A stretch of DNA of 64,000 bases from Flavobacteria bacterium BBFL7 (GCA_000153385.1 CH672374.1:1004958-1068957), one strand, 5' to 3'; shown: positions 9,501-16,549, counted from the stretch's first letter. Notes: generated from the sequence alone by a model not told the origin. Translations and numbers: made by a program.

Positions 9501-9799
9501 TCAAAAGAACCTGTCCCATAATGACTTGCCTGATTTCCAGATTTTCTGATGGTATGGAATATACCTTCAATAACCTCAGGCAAGATATTAGAATAAGCCA
9601 ATCTATTAAGCCTATCCAATTGAGTGCCATTGAAATCTCCCATTTGCTCAAAATCCCAAATCAATTGAGACATCTTTTCAGCCAGCAAACGAGTCTTAGA
9701 CAAAGATGAACTAGGATCTACATGAATGAGCTGTTCAGATAATTCGGCTATCACAAAAAGTGTAGGATAATCATCTTTAAGAAAATTGAAATGGCTCAT
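6587..9799 (-). CDS. hsdR: Type I restriction endonuclease/translocase HsdR
   Basis: A 1070-residue ATP-dependent translocase and nuclease, first gene of the defence operon. The N-terminal region (about 1-130) looks like DUF4145. A coiled coil follows (about 140-175), then the PD-(D/E)XK-type nuclease core with D241 and EAKRY (255-259). The SF2 helicase motor has Walker A ATGTGKT (399-405), the DEAH box (502-505), a GLTATPA motif and motif VI VGRATRK. The order matches EcoEI/EcoR124-like HsdR proteins and the length is normal. The codons around residues 1021-1026 (SAFAKV) come from a copy of the dispersed palindrome at 6796. A hairpin followed by a T-run lies 29-76 bases upstream of the start. 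Confidence 0.94.
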   Translation of the reverse strand: MSHFNFLKDDYPTLFVIAELSEQLIHVDPSSSLSKTRLLAEKMSQLIWDFEQMGDFNGTQLDRLNRLAYSNILPEVIEGIFHTIRKSGNQASHYGTGSFDQAKFILKKTFKLSKWFYETYENDFLELPAYELPVVVDERAHELQGQLDFLEQQLQDYKAKIEKLNSSKEVQETRKSRSNKSARNIDLNEHDTRILLIDPALKKAGWEVDTDLLNYKTHKTLPEKGRNMAIAEWYCDGKWADYALFVGTTLYGIVEAKRYRSDISTDLRQSKIYAERVTDAQDIERLGNWHGYKVPFLFSTNGREFLEQLKTKSGIWYLDIRKKDNHAAALKGWFSPQGLVELYERDIDESNDRLEKSDYDYLADKTGLSLRDYQIDAIKKVEKKIIERPEEQRSLLVMATGTGKTRTVIGLSYRLIKSDRFKRILFLTDRRMLATQAIGNYQDNKIENLNTFADVYQLEELKDTTPDGETRLHFATVQSMVKRLFYNEDPLPIDSYDCIIIDEAHRGYNLDKEIDEDDLSFKDQDDYVSQYKKVIEYFNAYIIGLTATPALHTTQIFGEPVFSYSYRQAVLDGHLIDYEPPYNIKTKLNSEGIVWKKGERPKAYNPETGKIEELAALDDELKFEIDQFNKLVITEPFNRAVIKQLVQIIDPESEEKTLIFAARDEHADLIVKIFKEEFDAIGCRVEQGTIEKITGKSYNPQELTTQFKNEKFPTIAVTVDLLTTGIDVPKITNLVFLRRVRSRILYEQMVGRATRKCDEINKEVFKIYDAVRLYEALEDFIQIRPVSDPRISFQQLAQEMEHIDNDDRAQRQMQKIIAKFQVKKRQIEKVDRNEELQYNAQGKTADELLNIFKNAQGSEVATIIEEYGSLWKFLDQKFTRPGMQMVADQEDEFIAMEQKFGEAQKPGDYIESFNHYIATHRNKVLAIKTILTSPNSLDRTSLKELKMMLDQDGFNERYLNAAWRQSKNEDIAADIVSYIRTAALGEALVAHEDRIKSAFAKVKQSKNFNALQLKWLTRFEAQMLAETVLTKEDLDKEPFKSDGGFKRINKQFQEEVEQVIDSINNHLYTA
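6796..6807. repeat. Palindrome core CTTTCGCGAAAG in hsdR (copy 2)
   Basis: A 12-bp core (one flank degenerate) is read in the HsdR frame as AFAKV. It is a member of the dispersed CGCTTTCGCGAAAGCG family. Confidence 0.75.
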
Positions 9800-9827
9800 C
9801 TAGAATTTAATGTTTAATAATAAAAAA

Positions 9828-9875
9828 CCCTAAAACGCACTTATCCAATGATGTAGGAAAATTTGTGTTTTAGGG
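9828..9875 (-). terminator. Terminator-like hairpin in the hsdR leader
   Basis: Arms CCCTAAAACGCA (9828-9839) and TGTGTTTTAGGG (9864-9875) pair with one mismatch around a 24-base loop. On the minus strand the stem is followed directly by TTTTTT, as in an intrinsic terminator, 28 bases before the hsdR ATG. No minus-strand gene lies upstream that it could terminate. It is therefore placed to attenuate hsdR transcription, or it may be an operator. Confidence 0.5.
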
Positions 9876-9909
9876 GAATGTGAATATATGAAATCAAATT
9901 GTAATTATT

Positions 9910-9917
9910 CAAAATTA
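9910..9917 (-). promoter_or_regulatory. Candidate -7 element for the hsdR operon
   Basis: The minus strand reads TAATTTTG, an exact match to the Bacteroidota -7 consensus TAnnTTTG, about 110 bases upstream of hsdR and upstream of the leader hairpin. No convincing -33 TTG is at the right distance, so this is tentative. Confidence 0.35.
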
Positions 9918-10076
9918 GAGGCAAATCGGTTGAGTAGAAGTCATCATATAATGTATAAAATTGAACCAGATTAATTATCGATTAAAATTTGACAAACGAT
10001 ATTTTCATTGCTTTTAACTTGCACTCATAATGGTGAAGGAGCTACCAGTAAATGCTCATTTTAAAATCAATAATTT

Positions 10077-10181
10077 ATGTCAGCTTTTAAAGAAGGCTAT
10101 GAGCCTACACAAGATGATCTAGACAATAGATCTGACCAACTTAACCCTAATAACGATGAGTATAAAGGGAATAACGATTAA
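10077..10181 (+). CDS. Small acidic protein, 34 residues (putative)
   Basis: An ATG-initiated frame encodes MSAFKEGYEPTQDDLDNRSD followed by 14 further residues rich in Asn and Asp, ending in TAA. It is hydrophilic with no membrane segment or Cys. A GC-rich hairpin (10208-10229) lies 27 bases after the stop, as expected at the end of a short transcript. The composition is coding-like, but there is no strong ribosome-binding site, which is normal in this phylum. Function unknown. It precedes the unknown gene at 10241 on the same strand. Confidence 0.45.
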   Translation: MSAFKEGYEPTQDDLDNRSDQLNPNNDEYKGNND

Positions 10182-10207
10182 ATTTTAATCACAATTTATT
10201 TAAATTT

Positions 10208-10229
10208 ATCCCGCTGTAAAAGGCGGGAT
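10208..10229 (+). terminator. GC-rich hairpin after the small ORF
   Basis: Perfect 7-bp arms ATCCCGC (10208-10214) and GCGGGAT (10223-10229) enclose an 8-base loop. No strong T-run follows, so it may be a weak terminator or an mRNA-stabilising structure in the leader of the gene at 10241. Confidence 0.5.
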
Positions 10230-10240
10230 ATATATTTATT

Positions 10241-11050
10241 ATGAAAGCCATACTTCCACATTTTTTTGAATTTTTAAATTCCAAGATGCCTGAATATATA
10301 GGTGTACTTGAAGAATTGGCTATTCAAAAAAGTGGTTCCAAAGAAAAATTAAAAAAAGAACTTGCTGCTCGTATCCAAAATGATGGAGAAACTAAGGCAT
10401 TTCTAGATGTATTAATGCCTATTCGAGAATGGCAAGAGAATGATTTAGTACATATCGAAAGTATCGAAGAAATGCAAGGCTTCAATGATTTCATTGATGG
10501 TATAGTTAGCACTGATTTAGGGAAGGTGATCATAGATTTTGAGGGGATTTCTAAAACCGTAAATCCATTAGGAATAGCTCTGACCACAATAGGTATTTTT
10601 GAGTGGTTGGACACAAAAGTGATGTCCATGGATTCCTTAGAGTATGATATAGACATGAGTAAAAATACACGTCGTACTTGGCTCAATTTCTTCTTTGAAA
10701 ATACTATTTACCATTCTAATAAATCTCAAAAAGAGTATCGCTTTTACAATGTTCGTAAAATCACACCAAGAGATTATGTTGAAATATGGATAAAGTTTGT
10801 ATTGGTTGATATTTCTAACTTTAAACCGAAGATAAAAAGAACTGTAAAAGCCCTAAGAAATGGTTGGGTAGTCTCTAAAGAAGATTTAAAAAAAGCTTAT
10901 AACAAGAGACCTGAACATATCAAAGCGGCTTTATTAGATGCTGTTGATCAACCTGATTATCCAGATTCTTGGCCTAAAGTGATTCCTGATAAGGATAAAT
11001 TTCCTTATAGTGTTTCTTTGTTTATTGCCCGTGAACTAAGCATTAGTTAG
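10241..11050 (+). CDS. Uncharacterised 269-residue protein
   Basis: An intact 269-residue frame beginning MKAILPHFFEFLNSKMPEYI. It has no signal peptide and only one mildly hydrophobic stretch (VNPLGIALTTIGIFEWL), and is rich in charged residues. The C-terminal third (PKIKRTVKALRNGWVVSKED) is basic and could contact nucleic acid. I do not recognise a family. It is transcribed away from the hsdR operon and lies between that operon and the replication/mobility genes, a typical cargo position. A defence or regulatory role is only an inference from location. Confidence 0.7.
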   Translation: MKAILPHFFEFLNSKMPEYIGVLEELAIQKSGSKEKLKKELAARIQNDGETKAFLDVLMPIREWQENDLVHIESIEEMQGFNDFIDGIVSTDLGKVIIDFEGISKTVNPLGIALTTIGIFEWLDTKVMSMDSLEYDIDMSKNTRRTWLNFFFENTIYHSNKSQKEYRFYNVRKITPRDYVEIWIKFVLVDISNFKPKIKRTVKALRNGWVVSKEDLKKAYNKRPEHIKAALLDAVDQPDYPDSWPKVIPDKDKFPYSVSLFIARELSIS

Positions 11051-11077
11051 GTGACTAATTAAGAACCACTTCTGTTC

Positions 11078-11093
11078 CGCTTTCGCGAAAGCG
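11078..11093. repeat. 16-bp palindrome CGCTTTCGCGAAAGCG (copy 3)
   Basis: A perfect copy of the dispersed palindrome, 27 bases downstream of the unknown + strand gene. There is no T-run, so it is not an obvious terminator. Confidence 0.9.
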
Positions 11094-11140
11094 AGATAAA
11101 TAAACTTTTAAAATAAATAAGACCTTATAGGAAATCAAAA

Positions 11141-11340
11141 TTGTCATACAGTTGCAGGTTGCAAGGGTTTTCAATCCACTATAATGATAAAAACCTGTCT
11201 GTCAATTAATTAAATATTTGTATTACTGTCACTTAACCTATTTGTCACACAACTAATAAGAACTAATTAATACAATGTCACTCATCTTGTCACACATAAA
11301 AGACCCAGAATAATAATCTATATTATGCTGTTGTCATACA
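11141..11340. repeat. Four copies of TTGTCAYACA
   Basis: TTGTCATACA occurs at 11141-11150 and 11331-11340, and TTGTCACACA at 11242-11251 and 11287-11296. All four are on the same strand, with partial copies (CTGTCACTT, ATGTCACTC) between them. This array in a gene-free spacer beside a DUF3987-type ATPase gene looks like protein-binding sites, for example of a replication or transfer origin or a repressor. Confidence 0.6.
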
Positions 11341-11460
11341 AAATAGGCGAAGTCCTTTAAAAGCAACTGGCAACTAGCAACTTTGGCTATAAACACTTTA
11401 AGTACTTAAATATCATATGTTTAAGTATTAAATTGATACAGTTGCGAGTTGTCGGTTGCT
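11150..11460. repeat. Heptameric iteron-like arrays (AGTTGCN)
   Basis: Three clusters have 7-bp periodicity: two units at 11150-11163 (AGTTGCA GGTTGCA), three inverted units at 11363-11383 (GCAACTG GCAACTA GCAACTT) and three units at 11440-11460 (AGTTGCG AGTTGTC GGTTGCT). The last overlaps the stop codon of the minus-strand ATPase gene. The periodic layout recalls iterons, but similar GTTGC tracts occur as junk repeats in flavobacteria. Confidence 0.5.
11403..11427. repeat. AT-rich inverted repeat downstream of the DUF3987-type gene
   Basis: Arms TACTTAAA (11403-11410) and TTTAAGTA (11420-11427) flank a 9-base spacer, 32 bases beyond the stop of the minus-strand gene at 11459. It is too AT-rich for a strong terminator and may be a binding site. 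Confidence 0.4.
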
Positions 11461-12721
11461 ATGATGCATATTTATTCCATTTTTTAGAAATTGTTCCTTT
11501 ATGTAGACCTGTAATTTCTGCAACAGCTTTTTGCGATGCATTGTTTTTGATTGCCATTCTTACAACATCATCAACATTCATTTTACTTTGTGAAGAATTA
11601 AAATGACTTCTTACGATGAGTTGAAAGTTCATAAAATAAAATTCGTTTAATTCTATGGCTAAGTTGACATCGGCCATGTCTAGTTGTGATTTAAAAGTGC
11701 TTTCTTGCGCACGACACATCATAAATACAAGTATGCATAGTTTATGAATTGAGATACTCATTTTTGAATAGTACTCTTCATAAGGTTTTACAGCTATAGA
11801 TTGTCTGTTTAAAAGTTGCTGTGTGTAATCAAATAAAGTTCTGTGAGCCTCATCTGTTAAGCTAATAGTTAATTCTTTTATACTTTCATTTGATTTCTCG
11901 CTCTGTCTCTTATAGGCTAGAATATTTTCTATTGAGTGATTATATTTTGAAATGACTTTTTCTTCAATATTACCAAAAGTCATCTGCTTATTTCTTTGAA
12001 GGATATTAGTAAACAGTATTCTATCAATAAAACCACTTTCTAGATTACCATTAGCAAACATCTTAGGTAAAAACTGGTGCTGTAGCCCACCTATTAACGT
12101 AAGATAGGTTTTCTTAATCCTAAAACTATCCGTTGTTTTCCTACCGATATCTACAAACTTGTTGGTATAACTTTCTAATAGAAAAGTTCTCCATTTCTGT
12201 CCATCGCGGCTATTTGAGTTAGACATATTTTGTATTAAGTCAAATATTTCATCCTTACATATTCCTATACCGCTAGGATTATTTTCATGTGATAGCTGAG
12301 CCGATTCTATGGTTGCATCCTGTAATAGAATTTGTTTACGCTTTATTGGAGGATCTTCGTCTGTTTGATTGGACTTGTTTTCCCTGTACTTATCATAGTC
12401 TTTATCATCACTAATCTTAAGTGGAGCGGTCGCAATACTTATAGCTTCCGACTTTGTATCTCCTCTACTGCCTATTATTGTGAAGTAGGCATTTCCATAA
12501 TTTGAATAACCCAAAGCATCTAATTTAAAAACTAATCCAACTGACGAACTAATTGTAAATAAAATAGAGCTAAGCATATATTCTTTAGGCACTCTTTTAT
12601 AGATGTATGATTGCTCAATAAGTTCCGAATAATTGTTGGGAAGTTGATTAAGAATTTTATCACGTTGCTCTATCAATTCTTTTGAGAGTAGCTGTATTAC
12701 TGGTGAAGTTGTGTTTTCCAT
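11459..12721 (-). CDS. DUF3987-type ATPase/primase-associated protein of a mobile element
   Basis: A 420-residue cytosolic protein with the layout of DUF3987 proteins, which sit in replication or mobilisation modules of Bacteroidota integrative elements and phages. After helical YKRVPKEYMLSSILFTISSS comes the segment TIIGSRGDTKSEAI, which takes the place of a Walker A loop (normally a G-x4-GKS form). The C-terminus DDVVRMAIKNNASQKAVAEI, continuing TGLHKGTISKKW, is a helix-turn-helix. It is 6 bases downstream of the RHH-like gene and is last in the excisionase operon. The degenerate P-loop lacking a canonical GKS is odd but is common in this family as far as I recall. A role in element DNA replication is inferred. 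Confidence 0.7.
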   Translation of the reverse strand: MENTTSPVIQLLSKELIEQRDKILNQLPNNYSELIEQSYIYKRVPKEYMLSSILFTISSSVGLVFKLDALGYSNYGNAYFTIIGSRGDTKSEAISIATAPLKISDDKDYDKYRENKSNQTDEDPPIKRKQILLQDATIESAQLSHENNPSGIGICKDEIFDLIQNMSNSNSRDGQKWRTFLLESYTNKFVDIGRKTTDSFRIKKTYLTLIGGLQHQFLPKMFANGNLESGFIDRILFTNILQRNKQMTFGNIEEKVISKYNHSIENILAYKRQSEKSNESIKELTISLTDEAHRTLFDYTQQLLNRQSIAVKPYEEYYSKMSISIHKLCILVFMMCRAQESTFKSQLDMADVNLAIELNEFYFMNFQLIVRSHFNSSQSKMNVDDVVRMAIKNNASQKAVAEITGLHKGTISKKWNKYAS

Positions 12722-12727
12722 AATCGT

Positions 12728-13210
12728 TTATTTTATATGTACCACACGTTCATTGTTTTCATCAAATCGCACCGTATGTATAAAATCATTTAGCTGCAAA
12801 TAATCAAAGCCTCCAGAATTTGGAAATTCAAAATAGCCATTTCCATTCTCACCATTTATGCATCTAATTAATTCCCTTTGAACCTTACGAAATTCCACCA
12901 TTAGGTTTTCTGGGAATATTGGGTGGCTCTCCATTTCTGTAATTAGTTTTACATGTTGTTCATAAAGAGTAGGACACTCTGAATCATCAGGATCAAATCT
13001 TTTATCCATGATCCAGAAGATCAATTCTGCAAAACCAAAAGTTTGCAGAATTGCGGTATCTAAAAAGTCATTCTGGTGTGACAACGATAAATATGAATCA
13101 ATAGCATCACGCGCTACAGCAGATGCTGATTTATTTTGTGCAATTCCTACTTCATCTAGAGCTTCTCTAGTGTTAGTGTTTAATCTCAAGTTTAGTATTG
13201 AAGTTTTCAT
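12728..13210 (-). CDS. Ribbon-helix-helix-like DNA-binding protein
   Basis: A 160-residue protein whose first 45 residues (MKTSILNLRLNTNTREALDE, then KSASAVARDAIDSYLSL) have the strand-helix-helix pattern of Arc/MetJ or MobC-like proteins. The remainder has no recognised motif. The start overlaps the stop of the upstream small gene by 4 bases (ATGA). The position in an excisionase-ATPase operon suggests a transcriptional regulator or an accessory protein for mobilisation or plasmid-type maintenance. The fold assignment rests on sequence pattern only. Confidence 0.55.
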   Translation of the reverse strand: MKTSILNLRLNTNTREALDEVGIAQNKSASAVARDAIDSYLSLSHQNDFLDTAILQTFGFAELIFWIMDKRFDPDDSECPTLYEQHVKLITEMESHPIFPENLMVEFRKVQRELIRCINGENGNGYFEFPNSGGFDYLQLNDFIHTVRFDENNERVVHIK

Positions 13211-13542
13211 TCTATTATATCTAAAGTTTCTTTAAAATGAAAATTTTTTATTCCATTCTCTAATTCAACAATTGTTCTTTCTCCATTAATCTGGTAAAAT
13301 GGCGATTCATTTACATCTTTAGAAATTGCCTGATTAATTATAAAGAGTCGTTCTGCACCATCTTGAATGTTTTGAATCTGACAGTGTTTCTTGACGTTAT
13401 CAAACTCCCAACATGCATTTTTCATGCAATACTCCAATGATTTTGGATGATCTCTATATAAGGGCATCTTGTATAGATGTATTCCTAACTGGTTAAGACT
13501 ATAGTAAAGTCCTTTGTAATGTGATTCTTTAAATAATTCCAT
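13207..13542 (-). CDS. Small uncharacterised element protein, 111 residues
   Basis: A 111-residue hydrophilic protein starting MELFKESHYKGLYYSLNQLG. It contains two Cys (in KNACWEF and KKHCQIQN) but no recognisable domain. It overlaps both neighbours, by one base with the excisionase-like gene and 4 bases with the RHH-like gene, so it is certainly part of the same polycistronic unit. Proteins of this size are common between excisionase and primase genes in Bacteroidota elements. Function unknown. Confidence 0.65.
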   Translation of the reverse strand: MELFKESHYKGLYYSLNQLGIHLYKMPLYRDHPKSLEYCMKNACWEFDNVKKHCQIQNIQDGAERLFIINQAISKDVNESPFYQINGERTIVELENGIKNFHFKETLDIIE

Positions 13543-13829
13543 TATCTTTTGTATTTTAAAGATTTAACTTCAGATAATGCGTTATCAATAGACTCTGTGT
13601 CTATAAGAATACGTCCTCGAATTTTACTTGCAGAAATAAGTCCACGCTTTATATAGTTGCGTACGGTTTGTGTGTCCACTTTCAGCTGCTTTGCAGCTTC
13701 TTTAATGGTTGTGTGTTGTTGTTTAGCGACTTGTCGCTCCTTGTTATCATAGTATTTGGATAAACTATGATTTACCGATTCGTTTACGAGCTTTTCTAGC
13801 TCTTCTGTAGTTGTTACTATTAGTTTCAT
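13542..13829 (-). CDS. Excisionase-like helix-turn-helix protein
   Basis: A 95-residue protein with a winged HTH of the HTH_17/excisionase type: TTIKEAAKQLKVDTQTVRNY is followed by IKRGLISASKIRGRILID (about residues 41-78). The N-terminal 40 residues (EELEKLVNESVNHSLSKYYD) are helical and probably dimerise. In Bacteroidota integrative elements such proteins direct excision together with the tyrosine recombinase or regulate element genes. It is the first gene of a four-gene operon. An inverted repeat (13830-13859) lies directly before its ATG and is a plausible autoregulatory operator. Confidence 0.75.
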   Translation of the reverse strand: MKLIVTTTEELEKLVNESVNHSLSKYYDNKERQVAKQQHTTIKEAAKQLKVDTQTVRNYIKRGLISASKIRGRILIDTESIDNALSEVKSLKYKR

Positions 13830-13859
13830 ATCAGATATAATTTATTATTGTTATCTGAT
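13830..13859. promoter_or_regulatory. Inverted repeat before the excisionase-like gene, candidate operator
   Basis: Arms ATCAGATA (13830-13837) and TATCTGAT (13852-13859) enclose 14 bases, starting one base upstream of the ATG. Another ATCTGATA half-site occurs near 13935. The geometry suits an HTH or RHH repressor made by the operon itself. Confidence 0.45.
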
Positions 13860-14012
13860 GGTAAAACTAGAATGAGATCTAAGTTTAAAAACTAAGATAA
13901 AACAACGAAATCAAATTAACACACAATCACAAAAATCTGATATTCAATTATTTAATAAATATTCACTACGAAACGACACTATGACAGTTATTAAGCTAAA
14001 ACAAGAATGCTT

Positions 14013-15053
14013 TTAAGGTATTAAATTATGGATATAGGCATATTTTGGATGTAATTCACCCTCATTTATAATGGAATGTTGTGCTAATAAATCCGATGCC
14101 GTTTGATTATGTTCTATTTTCAAAAACTCGCCATTCTTTTTAATTACAATAAAGCATTTTTGAAACCAAATACGGAAATAATGTTTTTCAAAAGTCTGGC
14201 AGAAGCGTTCCCTTAAGTTGAAGAATAAAAAACCAATTTGTTTTGTAGATAATCTTTCATTTCTCAAATCTAGAGATATTTTATCAATGTCATCTTTATA
14301 ATAATTATCGACTATTCTTTGCAAAAATTCATCTCTGGTTAAGGAAATTGTTTTGAGAGTAATTAATGAATTATATAGTACGTTTATGGCTTCTGGAAAA
14401 TTATCAAAAGGCTTACAACCTTTAGCCAATAAAGAAAGAACAGCTTTTTGCCTGGCCTCAACTTCTTCAGAATCTATAGGATTCTTAATTCTTTGTTCGG
14501 CAAGATCTTTCATTAAAACATGACCTAAACATAGTAATGGTGTTTCAATATAAAGATTATGACTTTTAAGTTTCCATGCCTCTACTAAGAGTATAGCATT
14601 CGCATTTGAGATTTCGTAAACTCCTTTATTAAATAGATAATTTTCAAGATCAATAAGTGCATTTTCAAAATTCAATTCAATGTTATCATAGAGTTTTCTA
14701 CGGAAAATCTCTTGTAACATTATTAAAGCGTATTCATCAAATTCATTTGAATCTATAGAAACTACACTTTTTAATAAATTAGGAAAATCGGTTTTTTGTA
14801 AAATCTCTAAAGATTTCACATAACAGTCGTAAGGCTTAAATGACAATGATGCTATTACATAATAAAAACCACTAAAGTCCTCTTTCATTTGATTTACACA
14901 ATTAGACTCTTCTACTAATGAATAACTATCAACTTTATTTTTACAAACTTTAAATATTACCTTTATTTCGTTGATTAATCGTATTCTTAATTCATTATTT
15001 GCATTAAGAAATTTATTTTCCGCTGTTTTGTATTCAAGTGCATTTATATTCAC
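14013..15053 (-). CDS. Uncharacterised 346-residue protein beside the integrase
   Basis: An intact frame starting MNINALEYKTAENKFLNANN, predicted almost entirely helical, without signal peptide or membrane segments. The C-terminal third has a conserved-looking aromatic/Cys block (FEKHYFRIWFQKCFIVIKKN followed by GEFLKIEHN). I do not recognise a family. A remote resemblance to RteC-like regulators of conjugative elements was considered but is not supported by any clear motif. It stands alone between the integrase and the excisionase operon, separated by about 85 and 180 bases. It could be a regulator or a cargo gene. Confidence 0.65.
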   Translation of the reverse strand: MNINALEYKTAENKFLNANNELRIRLINEIKVIFKVCKNKVDSYSLVEESNCVNQMKEDFSGFYYVIASLSFKPYDCYVKSLEILQKTDFPNLLKSVVSIDSNEFDEYALIMLQEIFRRKLYDNIELNFENALIDLENYLFNKGVYEISNANAILLVEAWKLKSHNLYIETPLLCLGHVLMKDLAEQRIKNPIDSEEVEARQKAVLSLLAKGCKPFDNFPEAINVLYNSLITLKTISLTRDEFLQRIVDNYYKDDIDKISLDLRNERLSTKQIGFLFFNLRERFCQTFEKHYFRIWFQKCFIVIKKNGEFLKIEHNQTASDLLAQHSIINEGELHPKYAYIHNLIP

Positions 15054-15139
15054 AGTTTATTGATTTAAGGAATTTATTCACATTAACTAAATTATACTAA
15101 TTTGATTACTTAACTTTCTTAAACAATAATTTATTAAAA

Positions 15140-16384
15140 TCAAAAATGAATATCAAATACCGCATTAACTGCCTCCTTCTTCTCATCACTATCTACCTGA
15201 TAATAAGAGTTTAGTGTCTTCATATCACGGTGGCCAGTGATTTTGGAAATCAGCTTATCACTTTTACCTTCTCTTTTCATCATAGTGATAAAAGTCCTGC
15301 GTGCCGTATGACTGCTTACTCTATCGTAAAATAACATATCTTCTCTAATCACTTCTTTACCTCTAGTTGTGATTTTTTGTACTATGTGTTTAAAACCTGC
15401 ATCTTCAAAAACATCTTTAATGTATTCATTGTGTTTTTGATTTGCTATTATAGGTAATTTATAATCATATTTTTCAAGAATATGAATAGCAACCTTGCTT
15501 AATGGAATGGATCGCATTTCTTTTTCAGATCCTTTCTCTTCTTTCAAATGAAAGGTATTATTAGTAATGTTTGTTTTGGTTACATATTTAAGTTCGCCAA
15601 ATCTCATTCCTGTAACAGCTGAAAAAACAAAAACGTCCCGAACACGCTCTAAAGACTTCAATTTAAACTGATGTTTCATTAGCTTTTCAAGGTCTTCTTT
15701 GTCTAATACAACTTGATTTGTAATTACTCGTTCTTTTTTCTTGAACTTCTTAAATTCGTCATTATAAGTGTAATTTTTATCGAGTGCCCAGAATAAAAAC
15801 GTTTTAACTAATCCTAGATTACGTGCATAGGTGTTATTAATATGTTTCAAAGTCCCCATACAATAATCGGTAAACTCACTATGAAAAGTGCTGTTTATAC
15901 TATTAAATGAAAGTTTGTATCCCTTAGACTTCTCGAAATTTTCTAAAATAGTTTTAATATTGGCATACCTTGTAATTGTTGCGGGAGACCAATCTCGATT
16001 CATCTTTTTCTCTTTCACAAACTCATCATAAAAATCAAAAAAAGTTTTTCTAGACGATACCTTCTTAAATGCTAAATCTAATTTACCCTTTACATCTGCA
16101 ATCGTAAAATCCATATCAAGTATTTCATATTGTGAAATGATTTTATGAAATTCAGTTTGATATCTATTGAGTTGTGATTGAACATCTCGGTTTTTTATTG
16201 CTTGTAATCCTTTACCTTTAATATTTACAGGCATTTTATTTTCCTTGTCCCAAAATTTTGGATTAATAGTTTCACCTGTACTGTATTTAAGGTATTTTGC
16301 TTCAGAAGGGAATCGAGCTCTTAAAAAGATTAAAGTTTCCTTTTTAGCCGAAGGATCTTTTAAATTAAAGGTATGATTTATCAT
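15140..16384 (-). CDS. Tyrosine recombinase (integrase) of an integrative element
   Basis: A 414-residue site-specific recombinase. It has an N-terminal arm-binding domain (about 1-95, with PKFWDKENKMPV), a SAM-like core-binding domain (about 110-215) and a catalytic domain with R261 (TGMRFGEL), H359-x-x-R362 (SSHTARRTF), H385 (TGHRDMKT) and nucleophile Tyr394 or Tyr395. All catalytic residues are present, so it is probably active. The domain plan matches Bacteroidota transposon/genomic-island integrases. Two direct 11-bp repeats (16423-16445) and a likely attachment site lie just upstream, as expected for an integrase at the end of its element. Confidence 0.93.
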   Translation of the reverse strand: MINHTFNLKDPSAKKETLIFLRARFPSEAKYLKYSTGETINPKFWDKENKMPVNIKGKGLQAIKNRDVQSQLNRYQTEFHKIISQYEILDMDFTIADVKGKLDLAFKKVSSRKTFFDFYDEFVKEKKMNRDWSPATITRYANIKTILENFEKSKGYKLSFNSINSTFHSEFTDYCMGTLKHINNTYARNLGLVKTFLFWALDKNYTYNDEFKKFKKKERVITNQVVLDKEDLEKLMKHQFKLKSLERVRDVFVFSAVTGMRFGELKYVTKTNITNNTFHLKEEKGSEKEMRSIPLSKVAIHILEKYDYKLPIIANQKHNEYIKDVFEDAGFKHIVQKITTRGKEVIREDMLFYDRVSSHTARRTFITMMKREGKSDKLISKITGHRDMKTLNSYYQVDSDEKKEAVNAVFDIHF

Positions 16385-16422
16385 GAGCTATTTTTCTACT
16401 TTCAAAGTTAACCCTTAAAAAC

Positions 16423-16445
16423 TAGGGGCATAATTAGGGGCATAA
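16423..16445. repeat. Two direct repeats TAGGGGCATAA before the integrase
   Basis: Exact 11-bp copies at 16423-16433 and 16435-16445, a 12-bp period, lie 38 bases upstream of the integrase start. They are likely arm-type binding sites for the integrase N-terminal domain. Confidence 0.6.
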
Positions 16446-16549
16446 AAAGTTATTAACCTTATCTATTTTAAAGTAGTTAAGAACAATAAAACCCTTATTT
16501 TATAGCGGCTTAAGGCCCATTATGATTGAAATAAGCAATGATTCACATT

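Noticed and set aside
11101-11458. CRISPR array
   Set aside because: The repeats are short (7-10 bases) with irregular spacing, no regular spacers and no cas genes.
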